Source: JBIYSM02 sp044759095
GTDB taxonomy: Bacteria; Bacillota; Bacilli; Brevibacillales; Brevibacillaceae
DNA: 64,000 nt
Reading direction: 5' to 3'
NCBI RefSeq assembly: GCF_044759095.2
Contig: NZ_JBIYSM020000022.1
Span: 1 to 64,000, forward strand
Numbering within the stretch: position 1 is the stretch's first letter; every line of letters begins with the position of its first letter. The notes beneath the pieces are model-generated. The model was given only the letters and a program-made list of their open reading frames with translations. It did not search any database and was not told the origin of the DNA. Position numbers and translations under genes: made by a program. This document shows positions 40,350 to 49,139 of this stretch, piece after piece.

Positions 40350-40574
40350 ATGAGCGCCTACCGACCCATTCGCCGTCTCAATCGCCACTACAAAAGCGAC
40401 AAAGGTTTCAGAGCATGGGTGAAGGCAAATGAGCAATGGTTTCAGGAGAATCCGGAAGTGTTTCGACAGCTGATGCAACATCCCAACATGATCAACCTGT
40501 TCATGGATTTGATGATGATGCACTCGGCGCAAATTCAGCGCAGGCTGAAACGTGCGTCGCGGGAAGAACATTAA
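40350..40574 (+). CDS. Hypothetical 74-residue basic protein
   Basis: ATG 40350 follows the preceding reading frame's TAA by one base, with GAAGGGA upstream. The protein is basic and helical (RRLNRHYKSDKGFRAWVKAN, then a Met-rich helix LMQHPNMINLFMDLMMMHS and a basic tail), with no signal peptide. I do not recognise a family. Its neighbours downstream are sporulation genes, so expression in sporulation is possible but unproven. A clear terminator follows. Confidence 0.6.
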   Translation: MSAYRPIRRLNRHYKSDKGFRAWVKANEQWFQENPEVFRQLMQHPNMINLFMDLMMMHSAQIQRRLKRASREEH

Positions 40575-40608
40575 AGACGGCATGCCCTTCGGGGTTCATG
40601 CCGTTTTT
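40575..40608 (+). terminator. Rho-independent terminator
   Basis: ACGGCATG (40577-40584) pairs with CATGCCGT (40597-40604), then T5. An A repeat starts directly behind. Confidence 0.85.
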
Positions 40609-40611
40609 GAT

Positions 40612-40760
40612 GGTGTATAAGAATTTATAAATTTGGACATCCCATACAGCCGCTAGAAAAGTGTTCGGGGCCCCGCCCGGCGAAGAAGGGGACCCCACTC
40701 GGCACAGCGATAGCTAACGCCGAGTGGGTCGAGGATAGCTAATGCCGGGTGGGTTTTCTT
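40612..40760 (+). repeat. A repeat, nested form, with full lead
   Basis: GTGTATAAGAATTTATAAATT, a short spacer, CCATACAGCCGCTAG, GTTCGGGGCCCC, outer arms CCCGCCCGGC/GCCGGGTGGG and inner arms CCCACTCGGC/GCCGAGTGGG, ending TTTTCTT. Its lead matches the copy at 27012, and its hairpin part matches 29860. Confidence 0.82.
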
Positions 40761-40773
40761 ATTGTCCGAGGGT

Positions 40774-41001
40774 TCAGGAGTGGTCGGCGTCCACTGTCTT
40801 GGCAGCCGAGAGATTGTGCTCGCTTTCCATGGTGTACGTTTCGTCATGGCGATAGTCCCGTACTTTTTCCAAAAGCATGTCAAACTCATGAAGCAGCATT
40901 TGCGGCTTGTCGCCGTGATACGTTTCCCCGCGGACAAAACGTTGAGCCATGTCGATGGCCAAATGAATTTTTTCCAGATCGCCGAGCGAAAAGGAAACCA
41001 T
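40774..41001 (-). CDS. Hypothetical 75-residue protein
   Basis: ATG 41001 behind AAAGGTGGTGG. A small acidic helical protein (LGDLEKIHLAIDMAQRFVRG, MLLHEFDMLLEKVRDYRHDE) with no membrane segment. It is transcribed away from ytrH. Family not recognised. It has no obvious terminator except the reverse side of the A repeat. Confidence 0.55.
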   Translation of the reverse strand: MVSFSLGDLEKIHLAIDMAQRFVRGETYHGDKPQMLLHEFDMLLEKVRDYRHDETYTMESEHNLSAAKTVDADHS

Positions 41002-41129
41002 AATACCACCACCTTTCCCCTGTTAGTGTGGAATGGAAAGCCGTTTTTTATTTGGATGGACATCATATTTGCCTGACGAATCGCGTAGGGATAAGCTAAT
41101 AGTGAACAAAGTCAGGTGGTGAATCGTAC

Positions 41130-41444
41130 GTGGCGCAGGTCATTCTCACTTTCTTCGTAGCGTACGGAATTGTGATCGGGGGCTCCATCTCCGGCGGGCT
41201 GGCGACTTTTTTTGACCCGCAAAAACCGCCGCTTTTGGCGATGGCAGAACTGGCTGTCCAGCTGAAAATTTGGGGATTGGTCGGAGCACTGGGGGGCACG
41301 TTTGACTCCTTTTTGCAAATTGAAAAAATATTAATGGGGAATTTTTCCCCTGTCGCCAAGCAGCTGATCATGATCGTCGCCGCCTTTCTCGGCGCCCATG
41401 CCGGGACGATTTCCATCCAGTGGCTGGTGCAGGTGCGCCCGTGA
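41130..41444 (+). CDS. ytrH: Sporulation protein YtrH
   Basis: A 104-residue membrane protein with three hydrophobic segments. The pattern AYGIVIGGSISGGLATF and GLVGALGGTFDSFLQIEK matches YtrH, a sigma-E-dependent protein needed for efficient sporulation in B. subtilis, acting in the mother cell membrane. GTG start at 41130 with AGGTGGTGAA upstream. Its stop overlaps the ytrI start, as in Bacillus, so the two are translated together. Confidence 0.9.
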   Translation: MAQVILTFFVAYGIVIGGSISGGLATFFDPQKPPLLAMAELAVQLKIWGLVGALGGTFDSFLQIEKILMGNFSPVAKQLIMIVAAFLGAHAGTISIQWLVQVRP

Positions 41445-41920
41445 GCGTGCGGTTGTGGAAGCGATATGTGGTGTTGATCGTCATCGGCGGGCTTCTGGGC
41501 GGTGCGGGAGTAGCCCTTGTGTCTGGAAAAAAGTTGGAATCCTATATGCTGGAAAACCGCAACCTGAAGCTGCTGAAAGAGCGGCATGAGGAAGAGATCG
41601 AGGGGCTGAAGCATTCACAGCGGGTGGCCAAAAAGAAACTGGTGCAGACCATTGAAGAGATCTCGGTCACAGTGCTCGATCCCAAGCCCCACCCGATTAT
41701 GGAAGCGGAAGTCATTCGGCAGCTGGAAAAAGACGTGATACACCTCAAAGGGAAAAAGTCGGATCAGATTACCGACATTCATCTGCTGCTGCACGAGATG
41801 TTTCGTCGCCGCGAGTATATCGTGGAAGGAAAGACAGTTGAGGTTCGACTGAAGACAGTGGCGATCGGAAGAATCCTTCACCTGATCGTCACAGCGGAAG
41901 TGAAGCTTGACCCACCTTGA
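41441..41920 (+). CDS. ytrI: Sporulation membrane protein YtrI
   Basis: A 159-residue protein with one N-terminal membrane helix (about 8-27: VVLIVIGGLLGGAGVALVSG), a coiled coil (ENRNLKLLKERHEEEIEGLKHS) and a compact C-terminal domain. Order directly behind ytrH with a four-base GTGA overlap supports the name; YtrI is the partner sporulation protein in B. subtilis. GTG 41441 is chosen for that overlap. A terminator follows. Confidence 0.85.
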   Translation: MSVRLWKRYVVLIVIGGLLGGAGVALVSGKKLESYMLENRNLKLLKERHEEEIEGLKHSQRVAKKKLVQTIEEISVTVLDPKPHPIMEAEVIRQLEKDVIHLKGKKSDQITDIHLLLHEMFRRREYIVEGKTVEVRLKTVAIGRILHLIVTAEVKLDPP

Positions 41921-41956
41921 TTCAACTTTTTTCAAAGGAAAGTTGAAACTTTTTTA
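41921..41956 (+). terminator. Terminator after ytrHI
   Basis: TTCAACTTT (41921-41929) pairs with AAAGTTGAA (41939-41947), then ACTTTTTT. Confidence 0.82.
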
Positions 41957-42030
41957 CCGCGAACAGCGTATACCTTTTCAGGAAACATCACGGCGGAGAG
42001 TCCGCGTGAGGGATAAAGGAGAGAGGATTC

Positions 42031-42807
42031 ATGTCGATGTTCAAGAAGCTGTTGGCCAGCGTAGGAATCGGTTCTGCGCAGGTGGACGCCCGTCTGGAAA
42101 AGGATTCGTTGCTTCCCGGGGATACGGTGAAAGGGGAAGTGCACATCACCGGAGGCGATGTGGCACAGGAGATTGATGAAATTTACATGTATGTGGTCAC
42201 CCACTACGAACGCGAGGCAAATGACACCAAGGTAAAGGAAGAGTGCACGCTGGTGAAGCACCGCCTGTCCGAGCGATTCACTCTCCAGCCGAGAGAGAGC
42301 AAGGTGCTGCCGTTTTCGTTCCAACTTCCGTATGAGACTCCGTTGACAATGGGACGTCAGCCGGTTTACCTACGCACCGGCCTGGATATCAAGAACGCGA
42401 TAGACCCGGGCGATTCCGACTTTATTGAAGTTCGTCCGCATCCGCTGATGTCCAAGGTGTTGGATGCCATTAGTCATTTGGGCTTCCAGCTGTTCAAGGT
42501 GGATTGCGAGTACAACCGTTACCTGGGCCGCAAGTATCCGTTCGTACAGGAGTTCGAGTTCCGTCCGACGGGCAAGTACCGCAGCCGACTGGAGGAGCTG
42601 GAAGTGATCTTCTTCCTGCGGGACGGTGAGCTGGAGGTGCTGCTGGAGCTGGATAAGCGTGCGCGCGGCTTCCTCGGAGCATTGGAAGAGGCGTTCAATT
42701 TGGACGAACGATACATCCGCATCAGACTGACCGATTCCGATCAGAACCGTTCTGTGGCGAACATCGCTTCAGTTCTGGAAAACATGATTGACCGTAACAT
42801 CCGATAA
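42031..42807 (+). CDS. spo0M: Sporulation control protein Spo0M
   Basis: A 258-residue arrestin-like cytosolic protein. The opening MSMFKKLLASVGIGSAQVDARLEKDSLLPGD and the EVHITGGDVAQEIDEIYM strand are typical of Spo0M, which influences early sporulation in B. subtilis, with a mechanism that is not resolved. The length is the family's usual. RBS GGAGAGAGG before the ATG. It stands as its own unit between the ytrHI terminator and a perfect palindromic terminator. Confidence 0.92.
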   Translation: MSMFKKLLASVGIGSAQVDARLEKDSLLPGDTVKGEVHITGGDVAQEIDEIYMYVVTHYEREANDTKVKEECTLVKHRLSERFTLQPRESKVLPFSFQLPYETPLTMGRQPVYLRTGLDIKNAIDPGDSDFIEVRPHPLMSKVLDAISHLGFQLFKVDCEYNRYLGRKYPFVQEFEFRPTGKYRSRLEELEVIFFLRDGELEVLLELDKRARGFLGALEEAFNLDERYIRIRLTDSDQNRSVANIASVLENMIDRNIR

Positions 42808-42810
42808 AGC

Positions 42811-42839
42811 AAAAAGCTGCCTGATCAGGCAGCTTTTTT
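42811..42839. terminator. Terminator after spo0M
   Basis: Perfect palindrome AAAAAGCTGCCTGA / TCAGGCAGCTTTTT followed by more T. Confidence 0.88.
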
Positions 42840-42890
42840 ATTTCCATCCATCATCGGGAATGTTTTTTGGGGCTTCAGGTATGAAGGCGC

Positions 42891-42905
42891 ATTTTTCTGA
42901 CAATA
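42891..42905. promoter_or_regulatory. Candidate CodY box before codY
   Basis: ATTTTTCTGACAATA matches the CodY consensus AATTTTCWGAAAATT at 12 of 15 positions (mismatches at 2, 11 and 15). It lies 38 bases upstream of the codY ATG, suggesting self-regulation. Confidence 0.5.
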
Positions 42906-42942
42906 CTGTGACCATGAAACCCGATGAGGAGGAATTTTCAAA

Positions 42943-43719
42943 ATGAATTTGCTAGACAAAACGAGAAAAATCAATTTCATGCTGCAAAAAACCATGGGAG
43001 GCAGCGGCGTAAGCTATCATGACCTGGGCCGGCTGCTGTCCGATGTTATCGCATCCAATGTCTACATCGTCACAGCGGATGGGTCCCTGTTGGGCAGTGG
43101 TATCACCCACGAATTCAGCCTGAGTGACGACGGGCGGATCAACAACCATCTGCCAATCGGCTACAATCAGAAGCTGCTTGAGGTGACCCAATCCCTCGCC
43201 AATGAGGGAGCACACAGCCCGTACAGCCTGGTGCCGCCGGAACTGGTTTCGCTTTTTCCGCAAATGATGACGACGATCGTACCGATCAATGCGGGAGGAA
43301 GCCGCCTTGGAACGTTGGTCCTACTGCGCGCCTACGGATTGTTTGAGACGGAAGATCTGATCCTGGCGGAAATCGGCGCCACCGTCATCGGCATGAAAAT
43401 CGTTCGTCACCGTACGGAACAGATTGAAAGCGAGGTGCGTGACAAAACGTTTGCCAAGATTGCGCTCTCGTCCCTCTCTTACAGCGAGCAGATCGCGATT
43501 GAAAAAATCATGGAGCAGCTTGACGCGAAGGAAGGGCTGCTGGTTGCCAGCCAGTTGGCAGATCAGGCGGGTCTGACGCGTTCCGTCATCGTAAATGCGC
43601 TGCGAAAACTGGCCAGCGCAGGCGTATTGGAGTCTCGCTCCCTGGGAATGAAAGGCACGTACATCAAAGTGTTGAATGACAAGTTCCAGTCCGAACTGGA
43701 AAAACTGAAAACCTCGTAA
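42943..43719 (+). CDS. codY: CodY-family global regulator
   Basis: CodY senses branched-chain amino acids and GTP and represses nutrient-scavenging genes. The 258 residues end in the highly conserved winged helix (GLLVASQLADQAGLTRSVIV...SLGMKGTYIKVLND). The N-terminal GAF domain is much more diverged than usual (GGSGVSYHDLGRLLSDVIAS). The gene is not beside codV-hslVU, where codY normally lies; it stands between spo0M and a transporter. It could be a second CodY-like protein or the only one, moved. RBS GAGGAGG before the ATG. Confidence 0.88.
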   Translation: MNLLDKTRKINFMLQKTMGGSGVSYHDLGRLLSDVIASNVYIVTADGSLLGSGITHEFSLSDDGRINNHLPIGYNQKLLEVTQSLANEGAHSPYSLVPPELVSLFPQMMTTIVPINAGGSRLGTLVLLRAYGLFETEDLILAEIGATVIGMKIVRHRTEQIESEVRDKTFAKIALSSLSYSEQIAIEKIMEQLDAKEGLLVASQLADQAGLTRSVIVNALRKLASAGVLESRSLGMKGTYIKVLNDKFQSELEKLKTS

Positions 43720-43727
43720 GAAAGCAG

Positions 43728-43767
43728 GAAGACGCTCGCCTTTTTAAGAGGGAAGCGTCTTTTTTTC
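43728..43767. terminator. Convergent terminator after codY
   Basis: AGACGCT (43730-43736) pairs with AGCGTCT (43754-43760) across a 17-base loop, then T7. The minus direction is less T-rich but may serve the MFS gene. Confidence 0.7.
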
Positions 43768-43770
43768 CTT

Positions 43771-45057
43771 TCACGAAGCGGCGCTGTGCTGTCTCCACGA
43801 GGGGTGCTCTTCCATTAGGCGAAACTCGCGGAACAGGATCAAGCTGAGTCCCAATAGGCTCATGCAGATGCCGCCCACCAGGAGTATCTGCGACGGCGTA
43901 GCCAGATGATGCTCGAGGAAAAACGAGGTACATGCAAAGCTCACCGGCGTAAATCCAAGCGACATCAACGTGAGAAGCGACATGACGCGGCCCAGCATAT
44001 GGGGAGCGACAATCGTCTGAATGTAGGTAATCAACGGAATGTTGGTCATGCTCAGCATCGCGCCGGCTATCAGCATCATCGTCAACCCGATTGGAAGGTT
44101 GGTCATAAAACCAAGCGCTCCCACGCCTGTCCCCAGGAGTCCGATGAATAGCGGCAGGAGAAGGAATCGGCCGCGAAAGCCTTTTGCCAGACCGGTAATC
44201 ATTCCGCCGAGGATCGCACCGATTCCGAGCGTCCCCTGCAGGTACCCAAGTGCAGTGCCGTCCCAACCCAGCTGTTTGACAAGCACCGGCAGCCCGATGT
44301 TGATCGGTCCTGCGAACATCATGTTTAGGAACAACGAGATGACCATAATGATAGCCAGAACTCGAATGCCTAACACGTAACGAATACCGTCAGACAGATC
44401 GCGAACAGCGGACTCTTTTGCCGGGGTGTTTGGAAAAGTTCCATCATCCGGGGACGGATTCGTCACAAGGCGGATGGTGAGGATGAAGCAGAGGCTGAGC
44501 AAAAAGGCGACGGCCACCGCGGCAAACATGAGCGGATAGGAACCGAGGTAGAGCAAAAACGAGGCGAGGAGAGGGCCGCCAACCATGCTGAGCTGTTGTG
44601 AGGTCTCCATGACGCTGTTCGCAGTTCCCAACTGCTCTTTCGGTACCACAAACGGCATGATGGAACCGCGGGCAGGCCAGAAGAAGGCATCCACTACTCC
44701 GAACAGAACGGCCATCGCATAAACGGCGCCTAGCATCTCTTGACCCTCACCGCCCGTCAGCAGCAGGCTGAAGCCGATCAAAACCGCAGCGCGGGCCAGG
44801 ACGGAGAGTGACAGGATGGTTCGGCGGTTTACCCTATCGGCTACGACGCCGCCAGCCAGCATGAACAACAGGCGGGGAAGCGACATGCACAGGAGGGCGG
44901 TTCCCAGTGCCCCTTCCGATCCGGTGACGTCGATCACATACCATGGCAGCAAAATGAAAATCGCGGTATCGCCCAAAGCGGACAACACCGTACCGGACCA
45001 GAGCCGGATAAAGTTGCCGTTACGCCAAATCAGACGATTGCTTGCTGTGTTCGTCAT
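43771..45057 (-). CDS. MFS exporter of the macrolide-efflux type
   Basis: A 428-residue major facilitator with about 12 helices. The N-terminal pattern NFIRLWSGTVLSALGDTAIFILLPWYV and AGGVVADRVNRRTIL is typical of the MFS_3/MefA-like group, which includes drug and enterobactin exporters. ATG 45057 lies inside the end of the upstream regulator gene (38-base overlap) with GGGGAG upstream, so it is translationally coupled to the ArsR-type regulator. The regulated substrate is unknown. Confidence 0.85.
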   Translation of the reverse strand: MTNTASNRLIWRNGNFIRLWSGTVLSALGDTAIFILLPWYVIDVTGSEGALGTALLCMSLPRLLFMLAGGVVADRVNRRTILSLSVLARAAVLIGFSLLLTGGEGQEMLGAVYAMAVLFGVVDAFFWPARGSIMPFVVPKEQLGTANSVMETSQQLSMVGGPLLASFLLYLGSYPLMFAAVAVAFLLSLCFILTIRLVTNPSPDDGTFPNTPAKESAVRDLSDGIRYVLGIRVLAIIMVISLFLNMMFAGPINIGLPVLVKQLGWDGTALGYLQGTLGIGAILGGMITGLAKGFRGRFLLLPLFIGLLGTGVGALGFMTNLPIGLTMMLIAGAMLSMTNIPLITYIQTIVAPHMLGRVMSLLTLMSLGFTPVSFACTSFFLEHHLATPSQILLVGGICMSLLGLSLILFREFRLMEEHPSWRQHSAAS

Positions 45058-45748
45058 GGGACTTTTTCTCCCCTCGCTTTTTGCGTACAACCACCCCGCC
45101 CGCCATTTCGTAACCTTCGGGCAAAGTCTCGTCATCGGCAATGAAAAGCTGTTCATTGGTCATAAACCCGACAGACAGCAAGAAGAAAATCTCCTCATCG
45201 TCTACAGCCTCCCCGGATTTGATCCGCTCCAGATGCCGCATCTCCATTTCTCCCAATTCATCGAGGAGTGCCCGGTACTTGAGAAGCCATGTTTTTATTT
45301 CCTCCCTCGGCGCCTTGATTTCGCAATTGCCCAGGAAAAACGGCGGCTTTTGCGACTCCTCGGCAAAGATCCGAAACGAATCCTCCGGCGCATTGTATAC
45401 GCGCGATATGCCCATGCGCAGCTGATTAATCGTGCTTTCCTGCAACAGCAGGGTTTCCTCTCGAACGGAAGGAAGCAGCTCTTCGCTGATTTTGAAATCA
45501 TAGGCTACAGCGCGGAAAAACTTTTGTACGATCCCGTTCTTCTCTTCCGTGCGCACCACTTCGATTAAGCCGTGGTTCTCCAATTCTTTCAAATGGTAGT
45601 GGATTTTCGAAGCAGAGATGGAGAGCAGGGTGGCCAACTGTTTGCCCGTATACTCCTCCTTGATCAAATGGGTGAGGATTTGCAGCCGAAGCGGATCGCT
45701 CATCGCCTTCATCTGATCCAGTGTTTCAATCACGACGTATCGTTTCAT
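45020..45748 (-). CDS. ArsR-type winged-helix regulator
   Basis: A 242-residue repressor with an N-terminal winged helix (LDQMKAMSDPLRLQILTHLIKEEYTGKQLATLLSISASKIHYHLKEL) and a long helical C-terminal domain that probably senses the pump's substrate. No metal-binding Cys motif is seen, so it is not a metal sensor. ATG 45748 behind GGAGGTAA. It overlaps the MFS gene, and a perfect palindrome lies just upstream, so it most likely represses its own operon. Confidence 0.85.
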   Translation of the reverse strand: MKRYVVIETLDQMKAMSDPLRLQILTHLIKEEYTGKQLATLLSISASKIHYHLKELENHGLIEVVRTEEKNGIVQKFFRAVAYDFKISEELLPSVREETLLLQESTINQLRMGISRVYNAPEDSFRIFAEESQKPPFFLGNCEIKAPREEIKTWLLKYRALLDELGEMEMRHLERIKSGEAVDDEEIFFLLSVGFMTNEQLFIADDETLPEGYEMAGGVVVRKKRGEKKSHDEHSKQSSDLA

Positions 45749-45772
45749 GATTTTACCTCCAAAATACACTAA

Positions 45773-45794
45773 ACGTTCAAAATAACTTGAACGT
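45773..45794. promoter_or_regulatory. Palindromic operator before the regulator-pump operon
   Basis: ACGTTCAA, six bases, TTGAACGT: a perfect 8+8 inverted repeat, 25 bases upstream of the regulator's start. The position and symmetry fit a dimeric repressor site. Confidence 0.7.
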
Positions 45795-45892
45795 ATTGTA
45801 ACAATGAAACAAGCAACTTTGCAAGATTATTCTGGTTATTTTCCCCGCTGTGGATGGTACAATGAGGGAAAACCTTGAAGGGACCAGGAGTC

Positions 45893-46820
45893 ATGCAGGA
45901 ATTATGGAAACATTCGGCCTTTCGCCGTCTGTACGGGGCCCACGTCATTCACATCATGGGGAACGAGTTCAGCTATATCGCGGTGGTTGGGCTGCTTCAC
46001 GAATTGAGCGGCTCGGGCCTTTCCTTTGCCGCCGGGACCGTTTTTCGGCTGGTGCCCTACGTGATCACCAGTGTTTTTTCTCGTCTATCTGTTTTCATAC
46101 CGGTTTAACTTCTTGTTCGACGCCTTCTGCTATTTTCTTTCGCTCTTTCTCTTGCTAGGCATGCCCCGTCTCCCCGGAAACAAGGAAGCCGTGGTCGGAG
46201 GATTCATCAATCGGCTGCGGGAAGGTTTCGACTACATTTACAGCCACACCGAAATCAAGCGCCTGTTTTTATACCAGATGGCGGAGCGGGTCTGCTGGAC
46301 GTACTATATCTTGATGATGTTCTACGTGCTGCAGGAGCGGGGAGAAGGCTTGTACGTATATGCATTGCTGGACATTCCGCTGGGGCTTGGGGGAGTGTTG
46401 GCCGGTGCTGTTGTGGGCAAGCTGGCGGAACGGTTGGGGCCAAGGGGAACCCATTCCGTACTGGGATGGTCGCTCATCATGATGGCCGCAAGCATCTATT
46501 TCATGTTCCACTCCGGGCCGCTGCCCGTCCTGATGGTGACTACCCTGTTCTCCGCCTTTGCTTCCTTTTCTTCCTCGATCCTGTCGATGACCCGCTTGCA
46601 GAAGCTGGCAGATCCGAACCTGCTCGCCCGGGTGTTTTCCCTGCGGGAGATGGCCACGATGGGAAGCTTCTCGCTGGGCTGTGTGATTGCCGGATATGGG
46701 GCGGAGCGCTTTGGCAGTGCAGCTGTGGCAACCGGGTTGGCATTGTGGGGAGGAGTGATTGGGCTTTTATGGCTGTTGCGGATAAAGCCCCTGAAGGAGC
46801 AGGTAGAGGAATCAATCTGA
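45893..46820 (+). pseudogene. MFS transporter gene with internal deletion and frameshift
   Basis: The first frame (ATG 45893, AGGAG upstream) encodes the first two helices of an MFS protein: MQELWKHSAFRRLYGAHVIH... to VPYVITSVFS, then goes out of frame and stops at 46108. The second frame, read from about 46080, resumes within FSYRFNFLFDAFCYFLSLFLLLG and continues to the normal C-terminal half, ending at 46820. Compared with the intact relative at 47914, roughly 100 residues covering helices 3-5 are missing. It is probably inactive; the C-terminal part alone is unlikely to transport. Confidence 0.75.
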
Positions 46821-46898
46821 CATTGGCACAATGATCTATCTTTCTAACTCTACAACCTTTACAATAAGAGGCACAGATCTTGGAAAAGGTGGTCGCCG

Positions 46899-47813
46899 AT
46901 GGAAAGCAGCATGATGAAAAAAATGGAGACGCTCGGCTATGTATACGGCTTACTCGGTGTTATCGGGTTTAGTTTGACGCTTCCCGCCACCCGAATCGCC
47001 GTAACTCATTTCAGCCCGATGGTGGTGGGATTGGGGAGAGCGCTGGTGGCCGCTGTACTTGCTGCGCTGATTCTTTGGCTAAAGCAGGAAAAGCTTCCAA
47101 CCTGGCAGCAGTGGAAAGGATTGATCGTCGTGGCTGGCGGCGTGATCATCGGATTTCCCCTGCTGTCTGCGTGGGCGATGACGCAGGTGCCAGCCTCACA
47201 CGGAGCGGTTGTCATCGCGATTCTCCCGCTGGTGACGGCCGGAATGGCCACCATTCGGGGAGGCGAACGGCCGTCGCTGAAGTTTTGGCTGGCCAGCGCA
47301 GCGGGCTGTCTCTTGATCCTGGGCTACACCGCGGCGAACGGGCTGGGGGGGCTGCAGCTTGCCGACCTTGCCCTGATGGGCGCAGTATTTGCTGCCGCTG
47401 TCAGCTATGCCGAAGGGGGGAAGTTGGCCCGCGAGTTGGGCGGCTGGCAGGTGATCTGCTGGGCCCTGTTGATTTCTGCTCCCGTTTTGTTCTGGCCGGT
47501 AGCCAGAGAGGTGTCAGCTGAGATGCTGCACGCGCCGGTCAGCGTCTGGCTCAGCTTTTTGTACGTGTCTGTCATCAGCCAGTTTCTCGCTTTTTTTGCC
47601 TGGTACGGCGGAATGGCTTTGGCCGGAGTGGCACGGGTCAGCCAGCTGCAGTATTTGCAGCCGTTTTTTACCATCGTTGGTTCCGTACTGCTCCTCGGTG
47701 AGACGATTACCGTCTCCACTCTGGCGGTATCCGCTTTGGTCGTGTTGATCGTGGCACAGGGACGAAAAGCTCCGGTTGATCGCCGAGTCCCGGAACAGCT
47801 CTCCTCGAAGTAG
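46899..47813 (+). CDS. EamA/DMT-family transporter
   Basis: A 304-residue membrane protein with ten hydrophobic helices in two EamA repeats (about 15-145 and 160-295). GYVYGLLGVIGFSLTLPATRIA in helix 1 and QPFFTIVGSVLLLGETIT near the end are typical of drug/metabolite transporters, which export amino acids or other small compounds; the substrate is not indicated. RBS AAAGGTGG before ATG 46899. Its last codons form the left arm of its own terminator. Confidence 0.85.
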   Translation: MESSMMKKMETLGYVYGLLGVIGFSLTLPATRIAVTHFSPMVVGLGRALVAAVLAALILWLKQEKLPTWQQWKGLIVVAGGVIIGFPLLSAWAMTQVPASHGAVVIAILPLVTAGMATIRGGERPSLKFWLASAAGCLLILGYTAANGLGGLQLADLALMGAVFAAAVSYAEGGKLARELGGWQVICWALLISAPVLFWPVAREVSAEMLHAPVSVWLSFLYVSVISQFLAFFAWYGGMALAGVARVSQLQYLQPFFTIVGSVLLLGETITVSTLAVSALVVLIVAQGRKAPVDRRVPEQLSSK

Positions 47814-47827
47814 GAGAGTTTTTTTTA
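47799..47827 (+). terminator. Terminator overlapping the EamA gene end
   Basis: CTCTCCT (47799-47805) pairs with AGGAGAG (47812-47818), then a T tract. Confidence 0.8.
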
Positions 47828-47913
47828 CGTTATTAACAGACAAAATAGTTGAATAAGTTTAAAAAATAGAATAGGATTACGTGTAGGAATGGCAAGATAA
47901 GGGAGAGCTCATT

Positions 47914-49137
47914 ATGAAAGAATTGTGGAAACTGGGTTCATTTCGCTGGTATTGGACTGGTCTCTTTTTGTCGGGAATCGGTAACCAATTCGGCTGGATG
48001 GGGCTTACCTGGTACATCATGAAAAAAACAGGATCATCGGCGGCGATGGGGGGAGTCGTCCTGGCCTATTTCCTGCCAGGTGTCTTCGCCGGATTGGTGG
48101 CCGGGGTGCTGCTGGATCGGTTTGACCGGCGCAAACTGATCATGCTGGACAATATGCTGCGGGGTGCATTGTTTCTCGGATTGGTCGCCCTGTTTCAGCT
48201 GGAAGAGGTGCCGCTGGGTGCCGTTTACCTGTTGATCGTGATCGCCGGGATGCTGTCCCCGATCAGCAACGCCGGGGCGCAGACGCTTTTGCCCCAACTG
48301 GTGCCAAACAAAGACCTGCTGGTAAAAGCAAACGGATTGATGGAGAGCCAATGGCAGATCGTCTACCTGTTCGGCCCGGCGGCGGCCGGGGTGATGATTT
48401 CCCTTTACGGGGAAGTCTATGTCCTGCTGCTTGACGCCGTCAGCTTTTTCCTTTGCGCGTTTTGTTTCAGCCGCATGACAACAGGAACGGCTTCACCGGA
48501 CCGTCCTGATGCAAGCCTGCGAAAGCCAATGGAATTTCTCCGTTCTCTCGCTGTCGATCTGCGCACCGGCTATGCCTATTTGACAGGACAATCACAGATC
48601 TTGTGGCTGATCTTCTTCAGCTTCTGGTTCAATATGGCGTACGGCCCGATCGAGGTGGCATTGCCCCTCTTTGCGGAAAAAGAGCTGGCCGGCGGCTCGC
48701 TGTCGCTGGGACTGCTTTGGTCTGCCCTGGCGGTGGGGGCACTATGCGGCTCGCTGTTGTTTTCGGCAATCACCTGGAAGGTTCGCACCGGTTTTACACT
48801 GGCTGCCATCATCGTCTTGTGGGGCGTCACTACCAGTCCCCTGGCGTTGTTCAGTCGGATGGATGTGGCGATCGTCTCGATGGCCTTGGCCGGACTCAGT
48901 TTTGCTCCATTCAACATCCTGTATCGCAGCTATTTGCAGCGGCACGTTCCGCAAGAGCTCTTGGGGCGTGTCTTTACGAGTATTCGGACGATCACCGGAT
49001 TGGGAATGCCGCTCGGGGCCTTTGCCTCCGGTCTGCTCATCCCGTTATTTGGCGTTCGCGGACTGTTTGCTGCGGGTGCGGTCGCCTGCATCCTCTTTGG
49101 AGCGTTCGCGTTTTTGCTGCTGCGGCGGCTCGATTGA
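47914..49137 (+). CDS. MFS transporter, probable drug exporter
   Basis: A 407-residue, 12-helix transporter with the start FRWYWTGLFLSGIGNQFGWMG and the loop 2-3 motif AGVLLDRFDRRKLIM, of the MFS_3/MefA-like type. It is related to the broken gene at 45893 and to the pump at 43771. RBS AAGGGAGAG before the ATG. Its stop lies two bases from the stop of the convergent SDR gene; no terminator fits between them, so the transcripts probably overlap. Confidence 0.85.
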   Translation: MKELWKLGSFRWYWTGLFLSGIGNQFGWMGLTWYIMKKTGSSAAMGGVVLAYFLPGVFAGLVAGVLLDRFDRRKLIMLDNMLRGALFLGLVALFQLEEVPLGAVYLLIVIAGMLSPISNAGAQTLLPQLVPNKDLLVKANGLMESQWQIVYLFGPAAAGVMISLYGEVYVLLLDAVSFFLCAFCFSRMTTGTASPDRPDASLRKPMEFLRSLAVDLRTGYAYLTGQSQILWLIFFSFWFNMAYGPIEVALPLFAEKELAGGSLSLGLLWSALAVGALCGSLLFSAITWKVRTGFTLAAIIVLWGVTTSPLALFSRMDVAIVSMALAGLSFAPFNILYRSYLQRHVPQELLGRVFTSIRTITGLGMPLGAFASGLLIPLFGVRGLFAAGAVACILFGAFAFLLLRRLD

Positions 49138-49139
49138 GA

